From Rhizophagus clarus (taxonomy: Eukaryota > Glomeromycota > Glomeromycetes > Glomerales > Glomeraceae), in NCBI GenBank assembly GCA_015698045.1, contig BLAL01000044.1:1332501-1396500 (forward strand): a DNA stretch of 64,000 nucleotides, read 5' to 3'. The notes under the pieces are model-generated. The model was not told the DNA's origin, made no database searches, and saw only the letters and a program-made list of their open reading frames with translations. Made by a program: the position numbers and the translations under genes. The number at the start of each line of letters is the position of its first letter. The first letter of the stretch is position 1. Shown one piece after another: positions 45,005 to 55,566 of this stretch.

Positions 45005-45071
45005 ATAGGAAATAATTAATTAAAGAAAAAATTTTATAAGTAAGTAATAGTGTGACGGTTAGAGTTAACAC
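45005..45071 (+). promoter_or_regulatory. Direct repeat copy 2, polymerase leader
   Basis: 67-bp copy of 37685-37751 (62 of 67 matching, first 46 identical), ending 8 bp before the polymerase ATG. The same position relative to two start codons suggests a shared promoter or 5' leader. Confidence 0.6.
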
Positions 45072-45079
45072 AATATCAA

Positions 45080-48000
45080 ATGTCTGATGCTTATCCAGAA
45101 TATATAGAAGAATTTAGTATAGAAATATCTGATTTTAATCCGATTGGTCCTACTGCTCATATACCATTACCTGAAACTTTGCCAAAACGTAATAATGGAA
45201 TTATAAATATTCAAAATAATGATGACTGGTGTTTCAAGTGGAGTGTTCTAGGAGCTTTGCATCCTGTAAAAGTTCATCCAGAGAGAAATCCACATCGGCT
45301 ATATGGAGGTTTTGTGGAAGAACTTAATATGGAAGACATCCCAATTCCAGTGCTAGTCTCAACACCAGTTTATAAAAAGTTCGAAGAAAATAACCTAGAA
45401 ATCAGTCTATGTGTCTATGAATGGCATAACCAAAATAAGTGTCTTGAATTTCGTTATGTTTCAGAAAGAAGAGGGGAAAAATACAAGCAAGTAAATCTTC
45501 TAGTAATTACAGAAGATGATAGAAGTCATTACTGTATTATCAAAGATTTACATAAACTAGTATATAATCATAGCAAACATAAAGGGCGAAAATACATTTG
45601 CCGTTATTGTCTTCATGTATATTCTGCAGAGAAAGAATTAAAGGAGCATATACCAAAATGCAAAGGTCTAAATAATGCTTCTCAGCAACCTCAAATGCCA
45701 GTAAAAAATAAAAGCGTCAAAGCTTTCTATAATCATAAATGCATGCAACCAAACCCATATCGTATTTTCTGGGATCTTGAAATGTTAACCGAAAAACTAA
45801 TCCCAGAAGAGAAAACAAAGTTAACCCATACAGAAAGATTACAGATGCACAAGCCGTGTGGCTATTGTTATGTAGTTGTTCGTATGGATAGTTCACTTAA
45901 CTATGAGATTATGAGTCATGATCTATACAGAGGCCCAGATGCGCTTGAAAGATTCGTTACAAAAATCGAGGCGGAGCTGGCAAATATACAGGAGGACTTA
46001 TCAGCGCCTGCAGAAATGATCATGGCACCAGGTGACCTGGAGGCATATAAAGAAGCAACCGAATGCTGGATTTGCAAAAAGTCTTTTATCAAGCCATCAC
46101 AAGAAGCATTGCAAAAATTCGAAGAAGTAAAGCACAGTTTATTAGAAATCAAAGAATGGGAATTATGCATGGAAAAGGAATATCCTGAAAAGAAAAAGAT
46201 ACAGAAAGAATATTATGAAGCTCTAAGTGCACTTAACCGTAAAGTAAAAGACCACGATCATATAAGTGGCAAGTTCCGAGGTCCAGCTCATGATGCCTGT
46301 AATAAAAAGTTACGGATAGGATCTTTTGAGACAAAAGTGCCTCTCATCTGCCATAATTTTCGTGGGTATGATTCCCATCCGCTTATGAAAGTTGTAAGCA
46401 AGTTCACGGCTGATAAGCTAAATTGCATTCCAGAAAATATTGGAAAGTATAAGACCATGGATGTAGGTCAACTCCGATTTCTTGACAGTTTTCAGCATAT
46501 GGCAATAGGATTAGATAAGTTAGTAGCAAGTCTAGAAGAAAATCCAGAAAAGTTCCCTCTAACTGTTAAGCATTTCACAGAGAAAGGCTACTCAATGGAT
46601 AAGATCAAGCTTCTTTTCCGAAAAGGAGTATTCCCATATGATTGGACAAATGCATGGGAAAAATTTGACAGAACAAACATCCCGCCTAGAAAGGATTTCT
46701 ATTCGCTTTTCAGTCAGCAAAATATCAGTAAGGAGGACTATGAATACGCTCAAAAAGTATGGCAAACATTTGAGATGCAAAGCTTTGGAGACTATCATGA
46801 TCTTTACCTTGAGACAGACGTACTCTTACTAGCTGATGTATTCATGAACTATACCATCATATGTCTGCAAGATGATGGCTTAGACCCTTCCCACTACGTC
46901 TCAGCACCAGGAATGTTCAACGATTCATTATATAAGAGCAGTGGAGTCGAACTCAAGCTCATGACAGATATGGATGAATATCTGATGGTTGAAAATAGTA
47001 TCCGTGGAGGAATGACAATGGCAAGTCACCGATATGCCCAAGCTAATAATCTGAAATGTCCAGATTACGATTCTAGCAAGCCGAATTCCTGGATCATGTA
47101 TGAGGATATGAATGCTTTATATTCAGGTGCAATGACCCAATACATGCCTACAGAAATATTGGGAAAAGTAAGCTTAGAACAGCTTCCAGACATACAAAGC
47201 ATTGCACCAGATGCTGAAATAGGATATACATTGGAAGTTGATCTAGAAGCCCCAGTGCACTTGCATGATTTCTTTTCAGATTATCCTTTAGCACCAGAAA
47301 AGCAGATAGTTCCAGAAGAATGGCTTAGCTTGTATAATGAAAGATTAGTGCAAGATAAAGAAGTTGGGGGCGGAAAATATACAACAGGAGAAAAGCTCGT
47401 CCAAACCCTTTATCCCAAAAAGAACTACGTGATCCATTATCGTGCACTCCAGTTATACATGAAATTGGGGGTGAAAGTTACAAAGATTCACGGTGGATTA
47501 AAATTCCGGCAGTCTCCATGGATGAAAGACTATATTGAGGAAAATATTTGTAAACGCAAAATAGCTAAGGCCACAGGGGATGAGTTTGGAGTTATGTATT
47601 ATAAGTTAAAAAATAATGCAGTCTTCGGCAAACAGATGGAGAATGTCCGTAAACATATGAGAGTAGAGCTACTTAGAACAGAAGAGGATAAAAAAATTAG
47701 GCGTCTAGCAAGTTCACCATTATATGTAGGCTTTAAAGCATTCGAAGGGGGCATCACAGCAGTACACATGTTAAAAGGCACAGTAACTCTGAATAAACCA
47801 ATCTATGTGGGGCAGGCAATTCTCGACATTAGCAAGGCCATGATGTTCAACTTTTGGTACAGTTACATAAAGCCTCGCTATGGAGATAAGGCCTGTCTAC
47901 TTTATACAGATATAGACTCGCTCATAATGTGGATAGAAACTGAGGATATCTATAAAGATCGAGCAGAAAGACCAGACATTTTCGATCTTAACTATTCAGG

Positions 48001-48478
48001 AGACTTGTTTCTAATGAAAAATGAGACAAAAGGAGATCCAATAGGCGAATCAGTATGCTTAAAGCCAAAAATGTATTCAGTTCTTCCAGCAGGTCATGAT
48101 CCAAAAACTCCCGATGATCCTGATTCAGAAAAACCTAAGAAGAAACATGGCATCCAGAAGGCAAAGGGTGTTAAGAAATACGTGGTTAAAAAGGAGCTTC
48201 GACATGACAAATTTCTAGAATGTCTCAGGACTAAGAAGCTAACCCGACATGATATGTATGGTCTCCGCAGTTATGATCATCAAATATATCTGGAAAGGGT
48301 AAATAAAATAGGGTTAAATCCATATGATAACAAGCGCTGGATCTTACTTGATGGAATTCGAACTCTCCCATATGGTCATTGGCGAATTGGACTATATAAA
48401 CGCCTGGTGGCATCCGAAATAGCTCCTGAGGAAACAGAAGAAAGGGCTATGAAAGTTAGACTTCGAGTCATGGAATAG
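45080..48478 (+). CDS. Protein-primed-type family B DNA polymerase (Polinton/viral type)
   Basis: 1132 aa, ATG at 45080, TAG stop, undamaged. It would replicate the element DNA, probably primed by a terminal protein. The N-terminal region (about 24-200) carries HIPLPETLPKRNNGIINIQN and a C2HC finger (CRYCLHVYSAEKELKEHIPKC, about 174-194), as in transposon polymerases of this group. The exonuclease has ExoI D232-x-E234 (FWDLEML) and ExoII N426...D431 (CHNFRGYDSH). An endonuclease VII-like zinc insertion sits between them (CWIC, about 329, and DHDHISGKFRGPAHDACNKKL, about 391-411). Polymerase motif A is YEDMNALYSGAM (D676), motif B KLKNNAVFGK (about 842-851), motif C YTDIDSL (D944, D946). All catalytic acidic residues are present. 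The C-terminal region is lysine-rich. It is the largest gene of the element and follows the 67-bp leader repeat. Confidence 0.95.
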   Translation: MSDAYPEYIEEFSIEISDFNPIGPTAHIPLPETLPKRNNGIINIQNNDDWCFKWSVLGALHPVKVHPERNPHRLYGGFVEELNMEDIPIPVLVSTPVYKKFEENNLEISLCVYEWHNQNKCLEFRYVSERRGEKYKQVNLLVITEDDRSHYCIIKDLHKLVYNHSKHKGRKYICRYCLHVYSAEKELKEHIPKCKGLNNASQQPQMPVKNKSVKAFYNHKCMQPNPYRIFWDLEMLTEKLIPEEKTKLTHTERLQMHKPCGYCYVVVRMDSSLNYEIMSHDLYRGPDALERFVTKIEAELANIQEDLSAPAEMIMAPGDLEAYKEATECWICKKSFIKPSQEALQKFEEVKHSLLEIKEWELCMEKEYPEKKKIQKEYYEALSALNRKVKDHDHISGKFRGPAHDACNKKLRIGSFETKVPLICHNFRGYDSHPLMKVVSKFTADKLNCIPENIGKYKTMDVGQLRFLDSFQHMAIGLDKLVASLEENPEKFPLTVKHFTEKGYSMDKIKLLFRKGVFPYDWTNAWEKFDRTNIPPRKDFYSLFSQQNISKEDYEYAQKVWQTFEMQSFGDYHDLYLETDVLLLADVFMNYTIICLQDDGLDPSHYVSAPGMFNDSLYKSSGVELKLMTDMDEYLMVENSIRGGMTMASHRYAQANNLKCPDYDSSKPNSWIMYEDMNALYSGAMTQYMPTEILGKVSLEQLPDIQSIAPDAEIGYTLEVDLEAPVHLHDFFSDYPLAPEKQIVPEEWLSLYNERLVQDKEVGGGKYTTGEKLVQTLYPKKNYVIHYRALQLYMKLGVKVTKIHGGLKFRQSPWMKDYIEENICKRKIAKATGDEFGVMYYKLKNNAVFGKQMENVRKHMRVELLRTEEDKKIRRLASSPLYVGFKAFEGGITAVHMLKGTVTLNKPIYVGQAILDISKAMMFNFWYSYIKPRYGDKACLLYTDIDSLIMWIETEDIYKDRAERPDIFDLNYSGDLFLMKNETKGDPIGESVCLKPKMYSVLPAGHDPKTPDDPDSEKPKKKHGIQKAKGVKKYVVKKELRHDKFLECLRTKKLTRHDMYGLRSYDHQIYLERVNKIGLNPYDNKRWILLDGIRTLPYGHWRIGLYKRLVASEIAPEETEERAMKVRLRVME

Positions 48479-48577
48479 AGACTTTATAACAAATATTTTT
48501 TCCGGAGGTAAAATTATCAAAGAATATAATTTTATTAATTAAAGTTTTTCTATCGTTATAGTAGAAACAATACAAAA

Positions 48578-48925
48578 ATGGTCGATCATAAGAATATAGA
48601 ACTTGCGCAAATAAAAGTCATAAAAACTGCATTGCGAAAAGGCAGAAAATATGATAATCTTGCAAAAAATTATGGAGACTATCTAAAGAAACTGCGAGCT
48701 GAAAAGGATCCGAATAACTATATTAAAACACTTGCAGTAAAGATGTTCCCTAAGGAAGAAGCATATACTGAAAGGCTAGAAAATTATCGCAAAAGGTATG
48801 AAGATAATGATCTATTTGCCAGCCTAGAGGAATTATATGAGCTTTATTATCAAATAGCTAAGGAGGAGAATCGCGAAAGAACAGAAGATGAAATAGAGCA
48901 GATGCTCAAAGCAATGGCAATCTAG
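48578..48925 (+). CDS. Small charged protein downstream of the polymerase
   Basis: 115 aa, ATG at 48578, 99 bp after the polymerase stop; it ends 13 bp before the right TIR begins. Highly charged and helical (NYGDYLKKLRAEKDPNNYIK, RLENYRKRYEDNDLF, EENRERTEDEIEQML). No recognised domain. Position directly after the polymerase makes a replication role (for example an accessory or priming protein) conceivable, but nothing in the sequence shows it. Confidence 0.6.
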   Translation: MVDHKNIELAQIKVIKTALRKGRKYDNLAKNYGDYLKKLRAEKDPNNYIKTLAVKMFPKEEAYTERLENYRKRYEDNDLFASLEELYELYYQIAKEENRERTEDEIEQMLKAMAI

Positions 48926-49007
48926 TTGTCTTTGGCAAAGCTATTATAAAACTGAAGCATTAACTAATTATTAATTAATCTTTTCAAATCTAGTAATAAA
49001 AAGTAGG

Positions 49008-49244
49008 ATGATCGGTGAATATTCTTGCCCATTTCTCTGCAATACTGGAAAGATTTGCAATAACCCTTGCATTCGCCTAGAAGGTTGCCGATTTCATTGG
49101 AAAGCTAAAAAACGGGTACCATGTTCTGATTGCAGGAAGCCTACAGCTTCTGCTTGTGGCCAATGCCCGTTACATGTTAGAGGCTATTATGTTATTCAGT
49201 ATTATGACAGGTTTCGATCACAGATACAAGAAAGTAATGGATAG
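49008..49244 (+). CDS. Cys-rich small protein encoded in the right TIR
   Basis: 78 aa, ATG at 49008, TAG stop. Same protein as 37321-37557 with two substitutions (both explained by single C/T transitions). All zinc-ligand-like cysteines and histidines are kept. Like its twin it reads outwards towards the element tip. Function unknown. Confidence 0.7.
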   Translation: MIGEYSCPFLCNTGKICNNPCIRLEGCRFHWKAKKRVPCSDCRKPTASACGQCPLHVRGYYVIQYYDRFRSQIQESNG

Positions 49245-49659
49245 ATCATTTTGGCTAACACTTTATCTTAATTTTTTGTTAGACTCATAAAATTCCTGGC
49301 AGGAGGTGGAAAAGTTAGACTTTAATTTTTTTGTTAAATTTATATGCTATTTATTATGCTATCCGGCGCAGAACCCATTCTTGACTAAGGAAAAGTTGGG
49401 ACAATTTTGCGGATTTCTTCTGAATTTTTATAGGGTGGCATTTCGTTAGACATTTATATAAATATGCTATTTAATAAGCTAGCCTGCATTGAACCTGTTC
49501 TTGATTAAGGAAAAGTTGGGACAAAAATCCTGTTAGATTTATTTAACAATTATGCTATTTAATGAGCTAGCTTGCGCAGAAGCCATTCTTATATATAGAA
49601 AAGTTCGTTAGATTTAAGAAGTCACATGATTTTTAAATTTTTCGTATGACTTATTTATG

Positions 49660-50085
49660 GGGAATTGGGACAAAATTTTCGTATGATTTATTTTCGTTAG
49701 ACTTATTTAATAAATATACTTATTGATGCGCTAGCCTGCATTAAACCCGTTCTTGATTAAGGAAAAGTTAGGACAAATTTTGTATGACTTATTTTCGTAT
49801 GACTTATTTTTTCGTATGACTTATTTAATAAATATACTTATTGATGCGCTAGCCTGCATTAAACCCGTTCTTGATTAAGGAAAAATTAGGACAAATTTTC
49901 GTATGACTTATTTTCATATGACTTATTTTTTCGTATGACTTATTTAATAAATATACTTATTGATGCGTTAGCCTGCATTAAACCCGTTCTTGATTAAGGA
50001 AAAATTAGGACAAATTTTTGTATGACTTATTTTCGTATGACTTATTTTTTTGTATGACTTATTTAAGGGGGAATTAGGACAAAAT
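49660..50085. repeat. Subterminal tandem repeat, right arm, three copies
   Basis: Complement of the left-arm repeat. CATTAAACCCGTTCTTGATT recurs three times at about 118-119 bp spacing. The missing unit accounts for the 119-bp length difference between arms. Confidence 0.9.
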
Positions 50086-50137
50086 TTTTGTATGATTTAT
50101 TTTACGATATTGATTTTACCATTCTGGGAGTCATGAC

Positions 50138-50197
50138 ACACAATAGCAAATTGGGGGACGGACCTACGGTCCTTAAACCCCCAATTTGCTATTGTGT
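50138..50197. other. Right terminal palindrome (hairpin-forming tip)
   Basis: Same 20-20-20 structure as the left tip: perfect 20-bp arms around a centre with GGACC-TAC-GGTCC. The arms are identical in both tips, while the asymmetric centre is in complementary orientation, as expected for an inverted repeat. Confidence 0.9.
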
Positions 50198-50202
50198 AGG
50201 AT
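50198..50202. other. Target site duplication AGGAT (right copy)
   Basis: AGGAT directly follows the right tip; see the matching copy at 36244-36248. Confidence 0.9.
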
Positions 50203-53200
50203 TTTGGCTTATTAGAATTTTATACAGATCCTATTATTTTTAATTTATTATTAAAAAACTGACATAGTAATTAGTAATGATAGTTTTCTTCTGATATTAT
50301 ATTGATTTTTTTTTAATTTTAAAATTTTTTACTAAAATATTAATTTATTTATAATATAAATAATATTATTATATATAAATTTATAAATAAATAAGTTTCT
50401 TTTAAATTAAAAAAATTGTTTTTCAGATAGTTTTTGAAAAAAAAATGCAAACCATTTTTTTTTAGTTTTAAAAAAAAAATTTTTTAATAAAATTTTTAAA
50501 ATTTTTAATATAGTTAAATTTATTTTACTTATTTATTAAATTTACTTAAATTAAAATTTTTTTAATAAATAATTTTTAACTCTAACTAAAATTATATTTT
50601 TAATCAAAATTATGTATTTATAATAATTAATAGTAGTGATATTTAGCAATACTTTAAATTTTTTTATTAAAATTATTATATTAAATTTTAATTTATAATT
50701 ATTTGATTTTTAATTAAATTTTTGGATTTTTTATAAATAAATTTTTTTAAAAAAAATAATTAAAATAATTATAAAATTTATAATTATTAATTGAATTTAT
50801 TTTTTATTATTCTTATCTTTATAATATGTCACATCCTTTTATATTAAATTAAAAATAACATTTTAAACCTTTTTTAATATATTAAGTAAAATTATAAAGT
50901 AGATAAAAATATATATATTATATAATTCTTAAAAGTATTATAATAAATATACAAGGTTTATACTAAAAAAATATAAAAAAATAAAAAAAAATAGTAAATT
51001 AAAAAATTGGTAATAATTAATAATAATTGGCAAATTTATTATATAAAATTATTAAAAAAATATATATATAATATATCATATATATAAAAAAAATTAAATT
51101 TTTATTAATTATTTATTATATTTTTTATAATTTTATTATTTTTCACTAATATTATAAGATTTAATATTTTTAAATATAACAAAAAATATAAAAAAAATAA
51201 ATAAAATTGTAAATAAAAAAAAATTTTTAATATTATTATAAATTTTTATAAAAATTTTATTATTTATAATAATAATTTTATTTTTTAAAATATTAAAATT
51301 AAGTTTTTATTATAAAAAAAAAAAAATAAAAAAATAAAAAATAAAATAAAATTATTTTTTTTTTAAAAAAAAAAAAAAATTTTAATTATATTAAAAAAAT
51401 TATTATTAGTTAACAGTTATTTTAAATAACTTATTAATTATTAATTAAAATAATTTTATATAATTAATTAACCATAATTAAATATTTTATTTTGTAATTA
51501 AAAAAAAAAAATTTTTAATACAATACTTATACAAATTAAATAAATTATAGTTTATCATATATAAAATTTTATTATTATTTCATTTTTAATAATATTTTTT
51601 TTTTTTGCATATTTAAGAAAATTCATTTTAAAAATAAGGATTTTCTCCAAATGTAATTTAAAAATAAATGTGGAATATAATTTAAACAATAAAAAATATA
51701 TATAATTTTATAAAAAAAAAAAATTATTAAAAATTATATAAATTGCAAAAATTAATTTTTATAATAAAAAATTTTTTTATTAATTAACAAAACTTTTAGC
51801 AAAAACTTATTTTAACCAATAATTGTTTTATTTTTAATTATAATTTAATAAAATAAATAACTTTTATTAAACTTAAAAAAATAATTATTATATAAAAAAA
51901 TCTATAATAAAAGGTAAATTTAACTAAAAATTTTTTTTTGAAATTTTATTATAATTATATAGGCAGACTCACAGTAAAAGGTGGGATTGGGACAATAATA
52001 TAATTTTAAAATAATCATAAATTTAATTACTTAATTAATTTAAAGAATTGTTGCTATTTTAAAGATTTTTAAATTGGTTTTTTTTAAACTAGATCAAAAT
52101 TTTGCAAGGCATTCATTAAAAGTATTAGTTTTTTTCTAGCATATTTATATAACTTATTAAATAAAATAAAGAAAAATATATAAATTACAAATTATTAAAA
52201 ATTATTAATGTATTATATATAAAAAAATATTTTTTTAAAAGATTTAGTTAATTAATATATAATTATAATAAAATTTCAAAAAAAATTTTTTGGCTGAGCC
52301 TCACTTTTTGCTAGAGGTTTATCTATATATTAATTAATTTAATCTTTTAAAAAAAATATTTTTTTTATTTATAAATTATAATATAGTAATTTTTGTATTT
52401 TTTTTTTTTTATGTTCAGTATTTAATAAATTATATAAATATACTAGAAAAAAACTAATATTTTTAATGAATTTCTTGTAAAATTTTAATTTAGTTTAAAA
52501 AAAATTGATTTTAAAAATTTTTAAATTATTAAAATAATAATAATTTTTTAAATTAATTAAATAATTAAAATTGGGATTTTTTTAAAATTATATTATTATC
52601 TTAACCTTCTCTTTTACTGTAAGTTCTCCTATATTAAATTTTTTGTTATCTATAAATTTTATTAAAATTTTTTAATTAAAATACTAATAAAAAATTTTTT
52701 ATTTATTAAAGTAATACTATTAAATTTATTTGAATATTATAAGTGATTTTTTAATTAAAAAACTAGTTAAATATAATATTTCTTTATTAATTTATTAAAT
52801 TAAACATTTAGTATTTTAATTTTAGTATTGTAATAATTATATATAAATTTTTAGAATTTATAAAAAAAAACTTTTAAATTTTAATTTATTAAATATAAAA
52901 ATAAAATAAATTTTTTTTTTTTTTTAATGTTGAAAGCATATACATATTTATTAGATAAAGATAGGATACAAAATATTGCTTCTATTTTATATACTGTGCT
53001 CTTGATAGAATTACCAGTCCAAATATCCATCAAAAATAAAAATTATTTATTTATAAAAAAAATTTTTATTGACAATTAAGTTTATTTACTTTATTAAATT
53101 ATAATACAAATAATATATAAATAAACAAATAAAATATTTCTTTATATTTAAAGTAATATTAAATAAAAGATATTTATATAATATTTAAAAAAATAAGCAA

Positions 53201-53460
53201 AAGAAAAGGTTAAAAAAGTTTTTTAATATTTTATTAATTAATAATTAACAATTTTTTTTTAATTAAATACAATTAAATAAAGTGAAGTTTTTAACTTTTA
53301 AAATTTATAAAATTATTTTTAAAAACTAAATAAATATATGAATTAAAAAAATAGTATTAATAATTATTAATTTATATTTAAAAATATTTATTAAAAACTG
53401 GTAATAACAGAATAAAAGCATATAAAAAGTATTAAAAAATAAGATTTTAAAAAAAAATTT
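50203..53460. other. Extremely AT-rich region, no gene seen
   Basis: Over long stretches nearly all bases are A or T. Two stretches near 51960-52010 and 52290-52320 plus 52610 share complementary phrases (GGCAGACTCACAGTAAAAGG; GCTGAGCCTCACTTTTTGCT; CTTTTACTGTAAGTTCTCC), so a decayed inverted-repeat element of about 650 bp may lie there. A T-run at 52910-52925 starts another retroelement-end-like block (to about 53035). Confidence 0.4.
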
Positions 53461-53461
53461 T

Positions 53462-55566
53462 ATTTATTTTTTTTTTTTGCAAGGTAATGCAATTCATGAG
53501 TTTATTAGTTATATAAATTACAGAAAATTCTGTTGTATATTACTAATCTATTAAAACTCTGAACCAGTTCTCCATCCAAAAGATTGCTCCTGTGCCCTAC
53601 CATCACCTTATATAATTCTTCTATATCCTCCTATAGTAACTATTAGATTATATAGGATTCTTAAAACATATAGCTTCAGTATATGCTTTCACTACCTTCT
53701 AAACAAAAAATTTTATATTTATATATGTATAATTTAATATTATTGTATGTCTTTCAAATAACCTTATTTCCCTTTTTAATATATTGATTTATATATTGTC
53801 TTGTTTTTTCTAATGCTATTGACTATTGTTTATTATGCTTAAGAATTTTCCTTCTTTTCAGATCATATATTCCATCTTCTGCTTGTAATGTTGGAGTTCA
53901 TTCATATGTAATATGTTGGTATGCTGGTATCTTTTTCTTTAGATCTTGTTTTTTAATTCCTTTTATATGTTCCCATTCTGCTACTATCTTACATCGTGAT
54001 TGCCAAATGATATTATAAAATTCATTAATAAATATTTCTAAAAATATGGTAGCAATTGTAAGTGTAGCTTTTTCTGATTTGACAATATCCTTGAATTCTT
54101 TATATTTTTCTTTTGGAAAAAAGTTTCTTAGCAATAGATGTGCAAAAGAAATAGGTAATTCCTAATTAAAGCCAATTGTATAAGCAAAGAAATTGCTATT
54201 CCATGATAATAGTTGTTGTATATTTTTGTAATCTATCTGAAATTCCTTTACTTGTAGCAGAACATCTTTAATTATTTGATCACTTTTACACATAGTATTA
54301 TTGGCTACTATTAACCATTTATCTTTAAGTTGCTGACAATAGATTATATAATCATCATCTTCATTTTCTTTCAAACACAGCCTGCATTTTATATCTTCAT
54401 ATAGATCGTATCTTCTTTCTTTTATAATTTTCAGAGTTGGTAATAAGTTGTTTGTAAGTTTTAAATGCTTTATGAATCTGTTATTTACCAATGATGTTGT
54501 GTAATTAAATTCTGTATTTTTTTTGAATACTGTTCATGTAACTTTTTCTTCTATTATTTGGGTTGCATCTTGAAATATTGTTCTATGTGTACGATTCAAA
54601 GATCATGCTGTATCTAATACAGACTCACATAAGTTGTCTATAAATTTTCTGATATTCCTGTCAACTCTTTTGCCATCCTAATATAAATCATATTTTAAAT
54701 CTTTTTGTTGAGAATCATTAATTGTGATGCAAGTTAGTTTTTCTATGTTATTCTTGGCTACTCTATTTACTTCTTCATTACCTTTGACTCCTGAATGGCC
54801 TTTAACTTTTACTAGTTTAATTTTTAAATACTTGCTAATTGCTATCAATAAGATTGATTATACTGCTAATTATACTATAATTATTGCTTTTGTACCATGT
54901 TCGTACTTTGTTTTTTCTATTTGCTAGATTTATCCTTGTGTGGTTGATACTATCAATTGCAGCTTGAGAATCTGTAAAAATGTTTGCTATTTGTCCTGTT
55001 TGTAATACTAACATGACTGATAATATGACTCCTAATTCTGCATATGTGGATGATGACCAGTCTTTAATTGAACTACTGCATTCCACTATTACTTCATTTT
55101 TATTGTTAAGTATCACCCAACCTGTGCCCATATGTTTTGTAAGGGTGTTCAGTTCTGTATTAAAACAGCCATCTGTATATATATTGATTATGTCAGATGG
55201 GTTAAATATTGATCTTAGGTGATGTAATAATGCTATGTATTGTGTTGTTGATTCTTTATCTGATAATGTATTTTGAATAAGCGTTGTGTCATAATCATAT
55301 ATCTGTATAAGGTTAGGTGTATGCTTTGAATTGTGTTGGCTTTTTGGATGGTGTCTGATTTCTAGAATATCTTTGATGATTTTAGTATCTAGTATGTTTT
55401 TGCAACTAGAAATTCTGTTTATACAATTCAGGTCTAAACAATCCTTATTAAAGTAACAGTTGCGATTTCCTTTGTTAATTCTTTTGTCATTAAGATAGCA
55501 GCCATTACAACATTGTATGGTTTTATACATTATTTCGTTATTATTTTTCTGTGTGTTGTTAATCAT
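53462..55566 (-). pseudogene. 5'-truncated LINE with RNase H domain
   Basis: Minus-strand remnant of the 3' part of a non-LTR retrotransposon, ending in a poly(A) run (T-run at about 53462-53478). The part at 54835-55566 (243 codons) is an RNase H domain: IYTDGCF, TYAELGVILSVM and IFTDSQAAIDSI supply the D, E and D of the active site. Downstream frames (54162-54491, 53898-54134) continue the C-terminal region with a degraded CCHC-like CRLCLKENEDDDYIIYC. They are separated by stops and small frameshifts. No reverse transcriptase is present upstream, so the copy is truncated. Not expected to be active. Confidence 0.75.

Larger units (their letters stand above)
36249..50197. mobile_element. 13.95-kb Polinton-like element with Gag-Pro module in place of a capsid module
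   Basis: Complete element with terminal inverted repeats of 1378 bp (left) and 1259 bp (right), flanked by a perfect 5-bp duplication AGGAT (36244-36248, 50198-50202). A target duplication of 5-6 bp, long inverted repeats, a family B DNA polymerase with the protein-primed-type insertions, and a Polinton-type integrase together define the Maverick/Polinton group. Unlike described Polintons, no FtsK/HerA ATPase, Ulp1-like protease or jelly-roll capsid was found in the six frames. Instead there is a plus-strand cassette with Gag coiled coil, capsid-like region, CCHC knuckle and DTGS aspartic protease, and no reverse transcriptase. Gene order: Cys-rich ORF (minus), C2HC-finger protein (plus), integrase (minus), gag-pro (plus), small ORF, F-box/LRR and small ORF (minus), polymerase (plus), small ORF (plus), Cys-rich ORF (plus). 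Near-identical arms suggest recent insertion or gene conversion. Confidence 0.85.
48939..50197. repeat. Right terminal inverted repeat (1259 bp)
   Basis: Complement of the left arm with few substitutions (two in the 237-bp gene it contains). It starts at AGCTATT (48939) just after the stop of the 48578-48925 gene and ends ...GCTATTGTGT at 50197. Confidence 0.95.

Noticed and set aside
45080-48478. Polymerase taken as a mitochondrial linear-plasmid gene inserted in the nucleus
   Set aside because: The endonuclease VII-like insertion, the N-terminal region and the linked rve integrase fit Polinton-type polymerases better, and the unit has its own target duplication.
36249-50197. Interpretation as an LTR retrotransposon
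   Set aside because: The terminal repeats are inverted, not direct, and no reverse transcriptase or RNase H was found in the element.
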